A DNA stretch of 64,000 bases from Mycolicibacterium agri. GTDB taxonomy: Bacteria > Actinomycetota > Actinomycetes > Mycobacteriales > Mycobacteriaceae. The position numbers were made by a program, and so were the translations under genes. The notes below the pieces were generated by a model. The model worked only from the letters and a program-made list of their open reading frames with translations, was not told the DNA's origin and made no database searches. The DNA is taken from assembly GCF_002553505.1 (NCBI RefSeq), contig NZ_PDCP01000003.1:62001-126000 (forward strand). The letters are read 5' to 3'. This document shows positions 17,097 through 24,850 of this stretch, piece after piece; within the stretch, counting starts at the first letter, position 1, and every line of letters begins with the position of its first letter.

Positions 17097-17618
17097 CTAG
17101 CCGCCGAGTTCCCGGATCGGTGCGCTGCCATCCCATTCGGCCGCGGCGTCATGGGTGAACACCGCGTTGGCCGCCGTCGCGTCGGTCAGTTCAGAGATCT
17201 CGACGACGGCCGCGGGCCCGTCGGGGATCTCCAGGTAGGCGAAGCGGACACCGTAGTTCTCGCCGCCTGACCACACCACCGGCCAGCCCGCGTTCTCGAC
17301 TGACCGCATCGTCTCGTCAAAGTCTGTTGTCCAGTAGGCGATCTGGTGAAATCCGGGGCCGTGCGCGCTGAGGAACTCGGTGAAGATGCTCGGCGTGTCG
17401 TCGCGCTGGCCGATCAGTTCGATCTGCATCTCGCCGCTGTTGGACCACGCCACCGACAAGGTGGTCTCGCACGGTTCGCCGCGGTAGCGCGCCTGCATCG
17501 GCAGGCTGCGCATGACGAACCACGGCCCGACGCCGAGCGCAACCCATGTCGCCATCGCACGATCGATATCGGTTACCACATAACCGATTTGGCGGATCGG
17601 CCCGGGTAGCGCGGTCAT
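17097..17618 (-). CDS. VOC (glyoxalase/extradiol-type) superfamily protein
   Basis: 173 residues with two beta-alpha-beta-beta-beta modules: IRQIGYVVTDIDRAMATWV begins the first and GFHQIAYWTTDFDETMRSV the second. His and Glu residues at the module starts and ends (GFHQIAY, EMQIELIG, AAVVEIS) could bind a metal. Some VOC members in such clusters are epimerases or ring-cleavage related enzymes; no specific reaction can be assigned. Its ATG overlaps the stop of the upstream alcohol dehydrogenase by four bases. Confidence 0.82.
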   Translation of the reverse strand: MTALPGPIRQIGYVVTDIDRAMATWVALGVGPWFVMRSLPMQARYRGEPCETTLSVAWSNSGEMQIELIGQRDDTPSIFTEFLSAHGPGFHQIAYWTTDFDETMRSVENAGWPVVWSGGENYGVRFAYLEIPDGPAAVVEISELTDATAANAVFTHDAAAEWDGSAPIRELGG

Positions 17619-18637
17619 GACGCCGTCGGGTGGACGACGATGCGCGGCGGGCCTTGCCCCTTGCGCACCTGATCGATGGCATCGGGCACCTCGTCGAGAC
17701 CGATGGTCGCGCCGATGCTCGGTGACGGATCCAGTCGGCCGTCGACCACCGCCTCAAGCGTGCCGTACCAGTCCTGCGGATGCGGTCCGCCGCCGAATTG
17801 GATGGTCATGCCCTTATGTGTGGCAGCGGTGCAGTCGATCGTGCCCGCGTCGTACCACCCGCCTGCGGCATATACCCGGGCCAGGAATTCGCATTGGTCG
17901 ACGGTACTCTGCAACAGGCCGTTCTTGCCGACACATTCGAAGATGACCTGTGTGGTCTGGAACTTGTTGGCCGCGAAAGTTTCTCGCCACACCTCGTAGG
18001 GGTCGTGCGAGGACGGGTTGACTGTCACGTCGGCACCGAACGTGGCGGCATAGGACAGCCGGTCGTCGCTGTAGTCACTCACCACGATCGGGTTGATGCC
18101 GCGCGAGCGCAGCGCCGCCACGGTCGACAGGCCGATCGCGCCCGCGCCGATGACCAGCGGCAGCTCGCCCGGTTTGATCCCCGAGCAGCGGACGTAAAAC
18201 TCGCCCACCGCGAACGCGTCGACGAGAGCGACGGAGTCGTCGGGGACACCGTCGGGCACCCGGCGCGCCATCATCTCCGACACCAGCATCAGTTCGCCGA
18301 ATGCGCCCGGCACGTCGGGATTGTGGCCGATGATGAGCGGCTGCTCACCGTGGCGAATCATGATCGGCAGGCTCGTCACGCGTGCGCCGATCGGGATGTC
18401 ACCCGAGCAGCCCGGCCCGTGGCCGACCACCTCACCGACGAATTCGTGGCCCATGACGGTGTCGCGGTCGGCGTCCCACACGAAGCGGTCGGCGGAGTTC
18501 GGGTGGTCCATGTAGTGCACATCGGATGCGCAGATGGCTGCGGACAGCGGCCTGATCAACAACTCGCCGGGGCCGGGCACCGGATCGGCCGTCTCGCGCA
18601 CCTCGAGCTTTCCGCTGCGCAGCACCACTGCTCGCAT
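17615..18637 (-). CDS. Zinc-dependent alcohol dehydrogenase (MDR superfamily)
   Basis: 340 residues. Catalytic zinc ligands are suggested by C36 (AAICASDVHYMD) and H64-E65 (VMGHEFVGEV); the NAD(P) fold has VIGAGAIGLSTVAA. The four-cysteine structural zinc loop of classical alcohol dehydrogenases is absent. It oxidises an alcohol to ketone or aldehyde, or the reverse; substrate unknown. The start ATG shares a base with the stop of the 25-codon micro-ORF and the end overlaps the VOC start, so four reading frames here are chained. Confidence 0.87.
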   Translation of the reverse strand: MRAVVLRSGKLEVRETADPVPGPGELLIRPLSAAICASDVHYMDHPNSADRFVWDADRDTVMGHEFVGEVVGHGPGCSGDIPIGARVTSLPIMIRHGEQPLIIGHNPDVPGAFGELMLVSEMMARRVPDGVPDDSVALVDAFAVGEFYVRCSGIKPGELPLVIGAGAIGLSTVAALRSRGINPIVVSDYSDDRLSYAATFGADVTVNPSSHDPYEVWRETFAANKFQTTQVIFECVGKNGLLQSTVDQCEFLARVYAAGGWYDAGTIDCTAATHKGMTIQFGGGPHPQDWYGTLEAVVDGRLDPSPSIGATIGLDEVPDAIDQVRKGQGPPRIVVHPTAS

Positions 18638-18714
18638 CAGCCCGCCGTCCGTTGCTCGGCGGCGAAGTCGGCCGACGCCCGTCGTCGGTGTCTCCGCGCG
18701 AAATCGTCTGTCAT
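18637..18714 (-). CDS. 25-residue micro-ORF bridging the NTF2-like and alcohol dehydrogenase genes
   Basis: The ATG at 18714 overlaps the TGA of the upstream NTF2-like gene (ATGA), and its own TGA shares one base with the ATG of the alcohol dehydrogenase (TGATG). No stop intervenes. The product begins MTDDFARRHRRRASADF and is strongly basic in the first half. Perfect joints on both sides suggest that ribosomes pass through it, either making a microprotein or carrying coupling across the 73-base gap. Nothing is known about function. Confidence 0.5.
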   Translation of the reverse strand: MTDDFARRHRRRASADFAAEQRTAG

Positions 18715-19133
18715 GAGGGCACTCCCCCGCTCAGGATGCGCGGGGTGTGGGTGACCCGGCGGCGGATCCGCCAGCCGTCGGCGCCACGGACCAGTTCGTC
18801 GTCATAGTGGCCGACGGCGTCGACCCACGCCGCGTTGTCGCCGGGGGTGATCATGAGCACCGCGTGCACGTAGGTGCGTGCGGTCGCGGTGTCGCCGCCT
18901 TCATCGACGGCGATGACGAAGTTCGACAACCGGTGATACGTCGGTCCCATCGGGTTGTGGATCTGCGCGAACAGTTCGGTGAATGCGTCGGGATCGGCGA
19001 AGTGGCCGACATCGCCGTAGTCGAGGTCGACCTCGTCGGTCCAGCAGCTGCGGAACAGCGGCCAGTCCCTCGAGTCGATCCCGGTGGCGTAGCGGATGAG
19101 CACCTCGGTGATCTGCGCCTTATCGGCATCCAC
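18711..19133 (-). CDS. NTF2-like (SnoaL/ketosteroid-isomerase fold) protein
   Basis: 140 residues of the cone-shaped NTF2 fold: ITEVLIRYATGIDSRDWPLF is the N-terminal helix pair with the typical D-x-x-D/W pattern, and GWRIRRRVTHTPRI is the last strands. Members include dehydratases, isomerases and binding proteins; the candidate catalytic residues are the Asp in helix 1 (GIDSRDW) and YHRLSNF. First gene of a minus-strand operon leading into micro-ORF, alcohol dehydrogenase and VOC. A GAGAAT-motif site lies 31 bases upstream. Confidence 0.8.
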   Translation of the reverse strand: MDADKAQITEVLIRYATGIDSRDWPLFRSCWTDEVDLDYGDVGHFADPDAFTELFAQIHNPMGPTYHRLSNFVIAVDEGGDTATARTYVHAVLMITPGDNAAWVDAVGHYDDELVRGADGWRIRRRVTHTPRILSGGVPS

Positions 19134-19164
19134 GCAGGCAGGCTAGCATGGGTTCTCTCTAGAC

Positions 19165-19187
19165 GAGAATGTCATTTCCGATTAATG
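19165..19187 (-). promoter_or_regulatory. GAGAAT-motif site between NTF2-like operon and DUF35-Ltp operon
   Basis: Core GAGAAT GTC ATTTCC (19165-19179), preceded by TTCTC at 19153-19157 to give TTCTC-N7-GAGAA. It is 31 bases upstream of the minus-strand NTF2-like ATG and overlaps one candidate ATG (19169) of the plus-strand DUF35 gene. Confidence 0.5.
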
Positions 19188-19618
19188 TCAATCGGGTGTC
19201 GACTTCGCAGAAGGCGCTCGCGCCCGAGATCTCCACATGGCCCGATGAGAACCCGCAGTTGATCGGCAGTCGTTGCGGCGCCTGCGGTGCCACCACGTTC
19301 CCCGTCCAGCAGCGCTGCCCGAAATGCAGCGCCGCCGAGATGGCCGAGGTGAAGCTGCCCCGACGCGGCACGCTGGTGGCGTGGACGACGCAGGGCTTCC
19401 CGCCCGGCCCGCCGTACAAGGGCCCCACGGGTAAGGACTTCGTCCCGTTCGGCGTCGGACTCGTGCAGCTCGATGACGTTATCCGCGTCGAGGGCCGGCT
19501 CACCGAGAACGACCCGGAGAAGCTCAGATTCGGCATGGACGTCGAGCTGACCATGGTGCCGTTCACCACTGACGGCGAAGGCAACGAGCTGATCACGTTC
19601 GCCTTCCAACCGGTCTAG
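19169..19618 (+). CDS. DUF35 / OB-fold protein with zinc ribbon (Ltp partner)
   Basis: 149 residues. A rubredoxin-like zinc ribbon has C36, C39, C50 and C53 (SRCGACG and QRCPKC), followed by the OB fold (RGTLVAWTTQG onward). DUF35 proteins bind thiolase-fold lipid-transfer proteins; in cholesterol side-chain degradation the ChsH2 DUF35 domain pairs with Ltp2 to form a retro-aldolase. The next gene encodes such a thiolase-fold protein 12 bases downstream. The start is uncertain: ATG 19169 lies in the regulatory motif and has no binding site, while GTG 19196 would give 140 residues. Confidence 0.85.
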   Translation: MSFPINVNRVSTSQKALAPEISTWPDENPQLIGSRCGACGATTFPVQQRCPKCSAAEMAEVKLPRRGTLVAWTTQGFPPGPPYKGPTGKDFVPFGVGLVQLDDVIRVEGRLTENDPEKLRFGMDVELTMVPFTTDGEGNELITFAFQPV

Positions 19619-19630
19619 GGAGGACTAGCT

Positions 19631-20776
19631 ATGACAAACGACGTCGCGATCATCGGGGTGGGGCTACATCCCTTCGGCCGGTTCGACAAGACTGCGATGG
19701 AGATGGGCGCCGAGGCCACTGCCGCTGCACTGGCCGACGCGGGTGTCGAGTGGAAGGACATCCAGTTCGGCTTCGGCGGAAGCTATGAGGTGTCCAACCC
19801 CGACGCGGTGACCCGGCTCGTCGGGCTCACCGGCATCACGTTCACCAACGTCTTCAACGCCTGCGCGACCGCGGCGTCGGCGATCCAGCAGACCGCCGAC
19901 ACCATCCGGCTGGGCAAGTACGACATCGGCATCGCGATCGGGCTGGACAAGCATCCCCGCGGCGCGTTCACCGACGATCCGGCCAAGCTGGCGCTGCCCC
20001 AGTGGTACGCGGAGAACGGGCAGTTCGTCACGACGAAGTTCTTCGGGATGAAGGCCAACCACTACATCAACAAGCACGGCATCTCGCAGGAGACCCTCGC
20101 CAAGGTCGCGGCGAAGAACTACCGCAACGGCGCGTTGAACCCGAACGCATTCCGCCGCAAACCGATTCCCGAGGACGAGATTCTCAACTCCACCGTGCTG
20201 AACTACCCGCTGACGCAGTACATGTTCTGCGCGCCCGACGAAGGCGCCGCGGCGGTGATCATGTGCCGCGGTGACATCGCGCACCGGTTCACCGACAAGC
20301 CCGTGTATGTGCGAGCCACCGAGATCCGCACCCGGCGCTACGGCGCCTACGAGGTGCACGCGACTTCCGCTCCGCTGGAAGAGGATTCGTCGCCGACGGT
20401 GTACGCCGCGCGGGCGGCGTACGAGGCCGCGGGCATCGGACCTGAGGACGTCGACGTGGCCCAGCTGCAGGACACCGACGCCGGAGCCGAGGTCATCCAC
20501 ATGGCCGAGACCGGGTTGTGCGCCGACGGCGAGCAGGAGAAGCTGCTGGCTGACGGCGCCACCGAGATCGGCGGCACGTTGCCGATCAACACCGACGGCG
20601 GGCTGATCGCCAACGGCGAACCGATCGGCGCGTCGGGGCTGCGGCAGGTGCACGAGCTGGTGCGCCAGCTGCGCGGCGAGGCCGGTGAGCGGCAGGTGCC
20701 GGGCGAGCCGAAGGTCGGCCTGGCGCAGGTGTACGGCGCTCCGGGGACCGCGTCGGCGACGCTGCTGTCGGTCTAG
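19631..20776 (+). CDS. Thiolase-fold lipid-transfer protein (Ltp-like, probably non-thiolytic)
   Basis: 381 residues. The thiolase nucleophile position keeps Cys (C78, FNACATAASA), but both catalytic histidines are replaced: the HDxF position reads QDTD in AQLQDTDAGAEV, and the GHPxGATG motif reads GEPIGASG. That pattern argues against normal thiolysis and fits an aldolase-type or binding role with the adjacent DUF35 protein. AGGGAGG precedes the ATG. The two genes form a compact plus-strand operon. Confidence 0.85.
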   Translation: MTNDVAIIGVGLHPFGRFDKTAMEMGAEATAAALADAGVEWKDIQFGFGGSYEVSNPDAVTRLVGLTGITFTNVFNACATAASAIQQTADTIRLGKYDIGIAIGLDKHPRGAFTDDPAKLALPQWYAENGQFVTTKFFGMKANHYINKHGISQETLAKVAAKNYRNGALNPNAFRRKPIPEDEILNSTVLNYPLTQYMFCAPDEGAAAVIMCRGDIAHRFTDKPVYVRATEIRTRRYGAYEVHATSAPLEEDSSPTVYAARAAYEAAGIGPEDVDVAQLQDTDAGAEVIHMAETGLCADGEQEKLLADGATEIGGTLPINTDGGLIANGEPIGASGLRQVHELVRQLRGEAGERQVPGEPKVGLAQVYGAPGTASATLLSV

Positions 20777-20925
20777 CGGCGCGGGCGAGGTCGTGCCAGC
20801 CGTCCGTCTCGAAAAGCAGAGCCGCACAACAGAACTCCTGTCGCTGCACGTCGTCGGCAACGAGGCCGCGTTCCTAGCGCCGCTGACCGTCGCGTTCTGG
20901 AGCGCGACCCAGCATTGATCCACGC

Positions 20926-20963
20926 TTGCCGATCGGCTACTGTCGCGGATAGCCGATCGGCTA
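20926..20963. promoter_or_regulatory. Two copies of a GCCGATCGGC palindrome upstream of the oxidase-like operon
   Basis: GCCGATCGGC occurs at 20928-20937 and 20952-20961, centre to centre 24 bases. The second copy is a perfect 14-base palindrome, TAGCCGATCGGCTA (20950-20963); the first matches 12 of those 14 bases. The pair ends 22 bases before the ATG at 20986, between it and a good AGGAGAG site. Paired operators for a TetR/MarR-type repressor are likely; the protein is not identifiable. Confidence 0.55.
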
Positions 20964-20985
20964 GCTAGCCCGAAGGAGAGAGTCG

Positions 20986-21729
20986 ATGCAGATTCTTGCC
21001 GAGGCCGAGGACCTGCCGAAGACTGCCAACATCAAAACCCAGTTGATCAGCCTGTGGACGGTGCCGACGTTCGGCCTGGCGCTGCTGATCGCCTTCCTGG
21101 CCTTCCCGGGCTTCTTCCCGCCGATGTCGCCGAGCATGACGGCCGAACAGGTCGCGGCCTTCTACTCCGAAAACCGTGGCATGGTCTGGTTTTCCATGAT
21201 CACGTTCAACATCTGCGGCATGATGCTGCTGCCATTGTTCATGGTGATCGTCGTGCAGATGAAGCGGATGGCGACCCAGAGCCACGTCTTCGCGTACTGC
21301 TATCTGACGGCGGCGGTCAGCGGCGCCACGCTGTTCGCGCTCGCCGACATCTTCTTTTTGGTCGCCGCGTTCCGCCCGGGCCGCGACCCGCAGTTGGTGA
21401 TGCTGCTCAACGACATGGCCTGGGTCATCTTCGTCGCTCCGGTCGGCGCACTGGTCGCGATGAACCTGCTGCTGGCCGCGGCAATCCATTTCGACAAGGG
21501 TCCGAACCCGGTGTTCCCGCGTTGGGTCAGCTGGTATGCGCTGGCGACCGCCTTCGCGATGGCTCCCGCCGTCGGCGCGGCCGTCTTCACGTCCGGCCCG
21601 CTGGCCTGGGACGGGGCGGTGTCGTTCTGGCTGCGCAACGGTTCGTTCGCGCTCTACGTGCTGGTGATGTTCTTCGTGCTGCGCGGTGTGCTGCGCCGCC
21701 AGGCGGTGGCCGAAGGCGTGGCGGCGTGA
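20986..21729 (+). CDS. Polytopic membrane protein of the oxidase-like operon, paralogue A
   Basis: 247 residues with about six spans, starting near residue 22 (LWTVPTFGLALLIAFLAF). No catalytic motif was recognised. It shares layout and short patterns with the next gene: a first extracytoplasmic loop after PP, AFRPGRDPQLVMLLND versus VYRPDRDPELLALLYD, and a late FPRW motif, so the two are duplicates. AAGGAGAG precedes the ATG. GTGA overlap with the next gene. Function unknown; context suggests a respiratory or transport complex with subunit III/IV-like proteins. Confidence 0.8.
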   Translation: MQILAEAEDLPKTANIKTQLISLWTVPTFGLALLIAFLAFPGFFPPMSPSMTAEQVAAFYSENRGMVWFSMITFNICGMMLLPLFMVIVVQMKRMATQSHVFAYCYLTAAVSGATLFALADIFFLVAAFRPGRDPQLVMLLNDMAWVIFVAPVGALVAMNLLLAAAIHFDKGPNPVFPRWVSWYALATAFAMAPAVGAAVFTSGPLAWDGAVSFWLRNGSFALYVLVMFFVLRGVLRRQAVAEGVAA

Positions 21730-22499
21730 GCACGGTCTCCACTGAAAAGTCCGAAAAGCACTCCGGCGCAGTCACCGTCGAGTCCGCGCGGCCGCCGCGG
21801 GCGGGCAAGCGCGATGTGTGGATCGTCTACTGGATCGTGCCCGCCTTCTACACGGCGTTCGGCATCATCTTCTTTGCGCTGGCACGGGTGATGCCGCCGC
21901 CGCGGCCCGACGTGACGACCGGCCAGATGGTGGACTTCTTCCATCAACACTCCGTCACGATCAAGATCGGCTTCGCACTGCTGGTGCTGATCGTCGGCGG
22001 GGCGGGCGTGGCCAACGGCATCGTGCTGTACCACATCAAGCGCATGACGGTCGGATCCGTTCTCGGCTATGCCTACATGGGATCCCTTGCGGTGGGCGCA
22101 CTTCCGGGCTGCCTGCTGGTGGCGTTCTGCTTCCTCGTCGCGGTTTACCGCCCGGATCGCGATCCAGAACTGCTCGCGCTGCTCTACGACCTCGGATTGC
22201 TGTCCTACGTCGGATCGCTGGGCTGCTTCACCACCGCGTGGATCGCGTTCGCGATCGCCATCCTCTACGACAAGAACCAGATCTTCCCGAGATGGTTTGC
22301 CTACGTGACCATCTGGCAGATCGTCACCGAGATCATGGCCATCCCGGTGTTCATCTCCAAGGCGGGCCCGTTCGCGTGGAACGGATCGATCGCGTTCTGG
22401 GAGGGCACCGTGATCTTCGGCATCTGGATCTCGTCGCTGATCGTTCTGCTCAAGAAGGCCAACGAACTTCAACCCCCCGACGAGGCGCCCCTGCCATGA
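21726..22499 (+). CDS. Polytopic membrane protein of the oxidase-like operon, paralogue B
   Basis: 257 residues from GTG 21726, which overlaps the previous stop. After a 35-residue charged leader come about six spans (YWIVPAFYTAFGIIFFAL is the first). Shared motifs with paralogue A include RPDRDPELLALLYD and IFPRWFAY. The product probably pairs with paralogue A. Its TGA overlaps the next ATG (ATGA). No known enzyme signature was recognised. Confidence 0.8.
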   Translation: MSTVSTEKSEKHSGAVTVESARPPRAGKRDVWIVYWIVPAFYTAFGIIFFALARVMPPPRPDVTTGQMVDFFHQHSVTIKIGFALLVLIVGGAGVANGIVLYHIKRMTVGSVLGYAYMGSLAVGALPGCLLVAFCFLVAVYRPDRDPELLALLYDLGLLSYVGSLGCFTTAWIAFAIAILYDKNQIFPRWFAYVTIWQIVTEIMAIPVFISKAGPFAWNGSIAFWEGTVIFGIWISSLIVLLKKANELQPPDEAPLP

Positions 22500-23089
22500 C
22501 CGACCTGGACACCGCGGCACCCGTCAAGGCCACCGACCGCGCCGCACACCTGCCCGGCGAGGCCGCCATGTGGGTGATGGTGCTCGGCGACCTCGTGTTC
22601 TTCGGCGCCTACTTCGTCATCTTCATGATCCACCGCGCGATGGCGCCGGGGCTGTATCTGCAGTCGCAGCAGCACCTCAATCTGACCGTCGGCGTGGTGA
22701 ATACCCTTGTGCTGCTGACCAGTTCGTGGTTCGTCGCCCGCAGCGTGGTGGCGGCACGAGACGGTGACCACGACGCTGCGCTCCGGCTGATTTACCTGGG
22801 CGGCGCGTGCGGCGTGGTGTTCGCCGTGATCAAGGCCTACGAGTGGGCGACCAAGGTGGGCGCCGGTGTCACCCTGCCCAGCAACGAGTTCTTCCTCTTC
22901 TACTACATGCTCACCGGCGTGCACCTGTTCCACGTCGGCCTCGGCCTGCTGATCCTGGGCGTCGTGGTACGCGAACTGCGCAACCCGCGCAAACGCCGGT
23001 TGTCGATGGTCGAATCGGGCGCCATCTACTGGCACATGGTCGACCTGTTGTGGATCGTCATTTTCGCGCTGCTCTACGTGATGAGGTGA
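22496..23089 (+). CDS. Cytochrome c oxidase subunit III family protein
   Basis: 197 residues, five spans, of the heme-copper oxidase subunit III type (CyoC/NorE-like). Signatures: LPGEAAMWVMVLGDLVFFGA at the N-terminus, FFLFYYMLTGVHLFHVGLG in the middle, and YWHMVDLLWIVIFALLYV at the end. Subunit III normally stabilises subunit I and proton uptake. No subunit I or II gene is in the window, so it either serves an oxidase encoded elsewhere or belongs to a different complex with the two preceding proteins. Confidence 0.88.
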   Translation: MTDLDTAAPVKATDRAAHLPGEAAMWVMVLGDLVFFGAYFVIFMIHRAMAPGLYLQSQQHLNLTVGVVNTLVLLTSSWFVARSVVAARDGDHDAALRLIYLGGACGVVFAVIKAYEWATKVGAGVTLPSNEFFLFYYMLTGVHLFHVGLGLLILGVVVRELRNPRKRRLSMVESGAIYWHMVDLLWIVIFALLYVMR

Positions 23090-23093
23090 ACCG

Positions 23094-23393
23094 ATGACCG
23101 CGACCGCGGCCCCGCGGGGCCGATCGTCCACCAGGGCCATCACCTACGCGTGGGTGGTCCTGTCGGCCATCACCGTGCTGTCGTGGTGGCTGGCGCCAGG
23201 GCAACACCCGGAGCGTCCCGTCGACCCCAGCGTGCCGATCACCGTCGCGGTGGTGGTGCTCGGCTTCATCAAGGGCCGGATGATCATCGCCTACTTCATG
23301 GAGGTGCGCACCGCGCCGCGGTGGCTGAAGATCGCCACCGACGCGTGGCTGTTCGTGCTGTGGGCGGCGATCCTGGCGATCTACCTGTACTAA
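23094..23393 (+). CDS. Cytochrome c oxidase subunit IV-like small membrane protein
   Basis: 99 residues, three spans (ITYAWVVLSAITVLSWWLAP; PITVAVVVLGFIKGRMIIAYF; DAWLFVLWAAILAIYLY). The FIKGRMIIAYFMEVR pattern matches the prokaryotic oxidase subunit IV / NorF type. Last gene of the four-gene operon, four bases after subunit III. A nested hairpin downstream (23408-23471) probably ends the message. Confidence 0.85.
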   Translation: MTATAAPRGRSSTRAITYAWVVLSAITVLSWWLAPGQHPERPVDPSVPITVAVVVLGFIKGRMIIAYFMEVRTAPRWLKIATDAWLFVLWAAILAIYLY

Positions 23394-23407
23394 GCCTCCC
23401 TTCCATA

Positions 23408-23471
23408 CCCGCGAGCGCGCAGCCTTGTACAGAATGTTGGCCCAAACCGTACAAGGGTGAGCGCTGGCGGG
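23408..23471 (+). terminator. Nested inverted repeat after the oxidase-like operon
   Basis: Outer arms of 11 bases (23408-23418 and 23461-23471, 10 of 11 paired) enclose inner arms CCTTGTAC (23423-23430) and GTACAAGG (23449-23456). It starts 15 bases after the operon stop and is followed by a short T run (GGTTTTGG). It is likely a terminator or RNA-processing hairpin; mycobacterial terminators often lack long U tracts. Confidence 0.5.
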
Positions 23472-23537
23472 AGGTTTTGGATAAGTCTCCGCGGGCCAAG
23501 TACCGTCAAGGCCAATGAATGATTCGGTATTCACCGT

Positions 23538-23560
23538 GAAAATCTTGTTCTAAAATTCGG
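23538..23560 (+). promoter_or_regulatory. GAGAAT-motif-like site at the MmpS-like gene
   Basis: GAAAAT CTT GTTCTA (23538-23552), three bases, TTCGG (23556-23560), ending two bases before the ATG at 23563. The TTCGG end faces the gene, the opposite of most sites. With the site touching the start codon, transcription may begin within it (leaderless message) or further upstream. Confidence 0.4.
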
Positions 23561-23562
23561 AA

Positions 23563-24006
23563 ATGATGTTTCCGGCCCGGTTGCTGACTGCGACGGCGGC
23601 GTTGACCATGCTCATCGGGGTCGCAGCCGTGGCACAGCCGGTGGCGCGGGCGAATCCCGAACCGCCGCCCGGGCCGCCGCTGCGACACGTGCAGTACACG
23701 GTGTTCGCCGAACAGCCCCACACCGCCGAGATCTACTACCGCGACACCGACCCGCCGAACTGGGGCGAGTACAGCCACAACCCGTACCTCTACACGCCCA
23801 ACGTCGAAGCCGAGGTCGGCCCCGGCAAGCAGTGGAACCTCGAGGTCTGGCTCGCCGACCCGGACCAGTGGGCGATGGTCGTGGCAGGCATTGAGTCGGA
23901 CTCGACGCAGACTCCGAACCTGCACTGCGTGCTGGCAGTCGACGGCGTGGTGGTCAAGACCGCCCAAGGCCCCAAGGGGGCGCTCTGCTCGATTCGTCCC
24001 TGGTAG
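23563..24006 (+). CDS. MmpS-like small secreted protein
   Basis: 147 residues. Signal peptide 1-31 (LLTATAALTMLIGVAAVA, cleavage near ARA-NPEP). The mature part follows the MmpS beta-sandwich pattern: HVQYTVFAEQPHTAEIYYRD early, LHCVLAVDGVVVKTAQG and a second Cys (ALCSI) that could form the conserved disulfide. MmpS proteins partner MmpL lipid exporters; no mmpL is present here. It lacks a retained membrane anchor if the signal is cleaved. Function is inferred only from the fold. Confidence 0.7.
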   Translation: MMFPARLLTATAALTMLIGVAAVAQPVARANPEPPPGPPLRHVQYTVFAEQPHTAEIYYRDTDPPNWGEYSHNPYLYTPNVEAEVGPGKQWNLEVWLADPDQWAMVVAGIESDSTQTPNLHCVLAVDGVVVKTAQGPKGALCSIRPW

Positions 24007-24011
24007 GGCGG

Positions 24012-24629
24012 TCAGGCCCGCGCGCTCGTCACGGCATCATCGGTGGCGAGGGGTTCCCCTTCGAGCTGGCGCAGCCAGGCCTCGACGAACTCCAGCGTCT
24101 CGGCGTGCCCGCTGGACATGCCCAGCGCCGTCTCCATCACCAACACGCGCGACAGGCTGGTGGCGAACACCGCCCACACGACGGGCGGCACTTCCGAGGT
24201 GTCGATGCCGTAGCGCGCCAGCACCTCGGCGATGGCCTGGCGCTCCCGCTCGCGGAACATCTCGCCGTAGCGCGCGAACTCCGCCCGCAGCTCGTCCCGA
24301 TGCCGGGCCAGCGCCATGAACTCGACGGTGAACGCGGTGATGCGCGGATCCGAGCTGTAACGCCACAGCGCCCACAGCGGCTGCGGCTGCTTGAGCGCCT
24401 GCGCCTGGGCCTCCAGCCCCTGTTCGGCGCGCCGCCGGAACACCGCCAGGTACAGCTCGCCCATCGTGCGGAAGTAGTAGTGCACCAGCTGCGGCTTGAG
24501 GCCGGCTTTCTCGGCGACGCGCCGCGACGTCACCGCCGCATAGCCCTCTTCGAGCATCAACCGCTCGGCGGCATCGAGCAGCACCGTCCGATTCTTCGCG
24601 TCCGGCGCTCCGATCCTGCGCTCCGCCAT
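24012..24629 (-). CDS. TetR-family transcriptional regulator
   Basis: 205 residues. The N-terminal helix-turn-helix is TSRRVAEKAGLKPQLVHYYF (about residues 34-53), typical TetR. The C-terminal domain has a helical ligand pocket with no recognisable family. It is divergent from a P450 gene, with strong palindromes between them (24778-24797), so autoregulation and control of that P450 are likely. It could also bind the island-wide GAGAAT motif, but that motif is not found in its own promoter region. Confidence 0.87.
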   Translation of the reverse strand: MAERRIGAPDAKNRTVLLDAAERLMLEEGYAAVTSRRVAEKAGLKPQLVHYYFRTMGELYLAVFRRRAEQGLEAQAQALKQPQPLWALWRYSSDPRITAFTVEFMALARHRDELRAEFARYGEMFRERERQAIAEVLARYGIDTSEVPPVVWAVFATSLSRVLVMETALGMSSGHAETLEFVEAWLRQLEGEPLATDDAVTSARA

Positions 24630-24777
24630 CGTGTCTTGCCTTCCCGCCTCGCCTCTTTCGAGTTGTCTTCCCGGGTGCCGTTAGCCGGGTCTTCCCGGCT
24701 CCGACCAGGTGTACTGCCCGGAACGCCGATCGTAAACGGCGCGCGGGCCGGTCGCCTTGACCCTGACCTTAGCGCCA

Positions 24778-24797
24778 TGCTAAGCAAGTGCTCAGCA
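24778..24797. promoter_or_regulatory. Candidate TetR operator between tetR and P450
   Basis: TGCTAAGCA (24778-24786) and TGCTCAGCA (24789-24797) are two palindromes 11 bases apart, one helical turn. Read together they form CTAAGCA AG TGCTCAG, an imperfect 16-base palindrome typical of TetR operators. An extra CTTAGC/GCTAAG inverted pair overlaps on the left. The site lies 54 bases before the P450 ATG and about 150 bases from the tetR start. Confidence 0.55.
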
Positions 24798-24850
24798 TAT
24801 TTCGTCGTTCGACACAATCAACCCGTTCCGGCCCGGGAGGCACGCAACCG

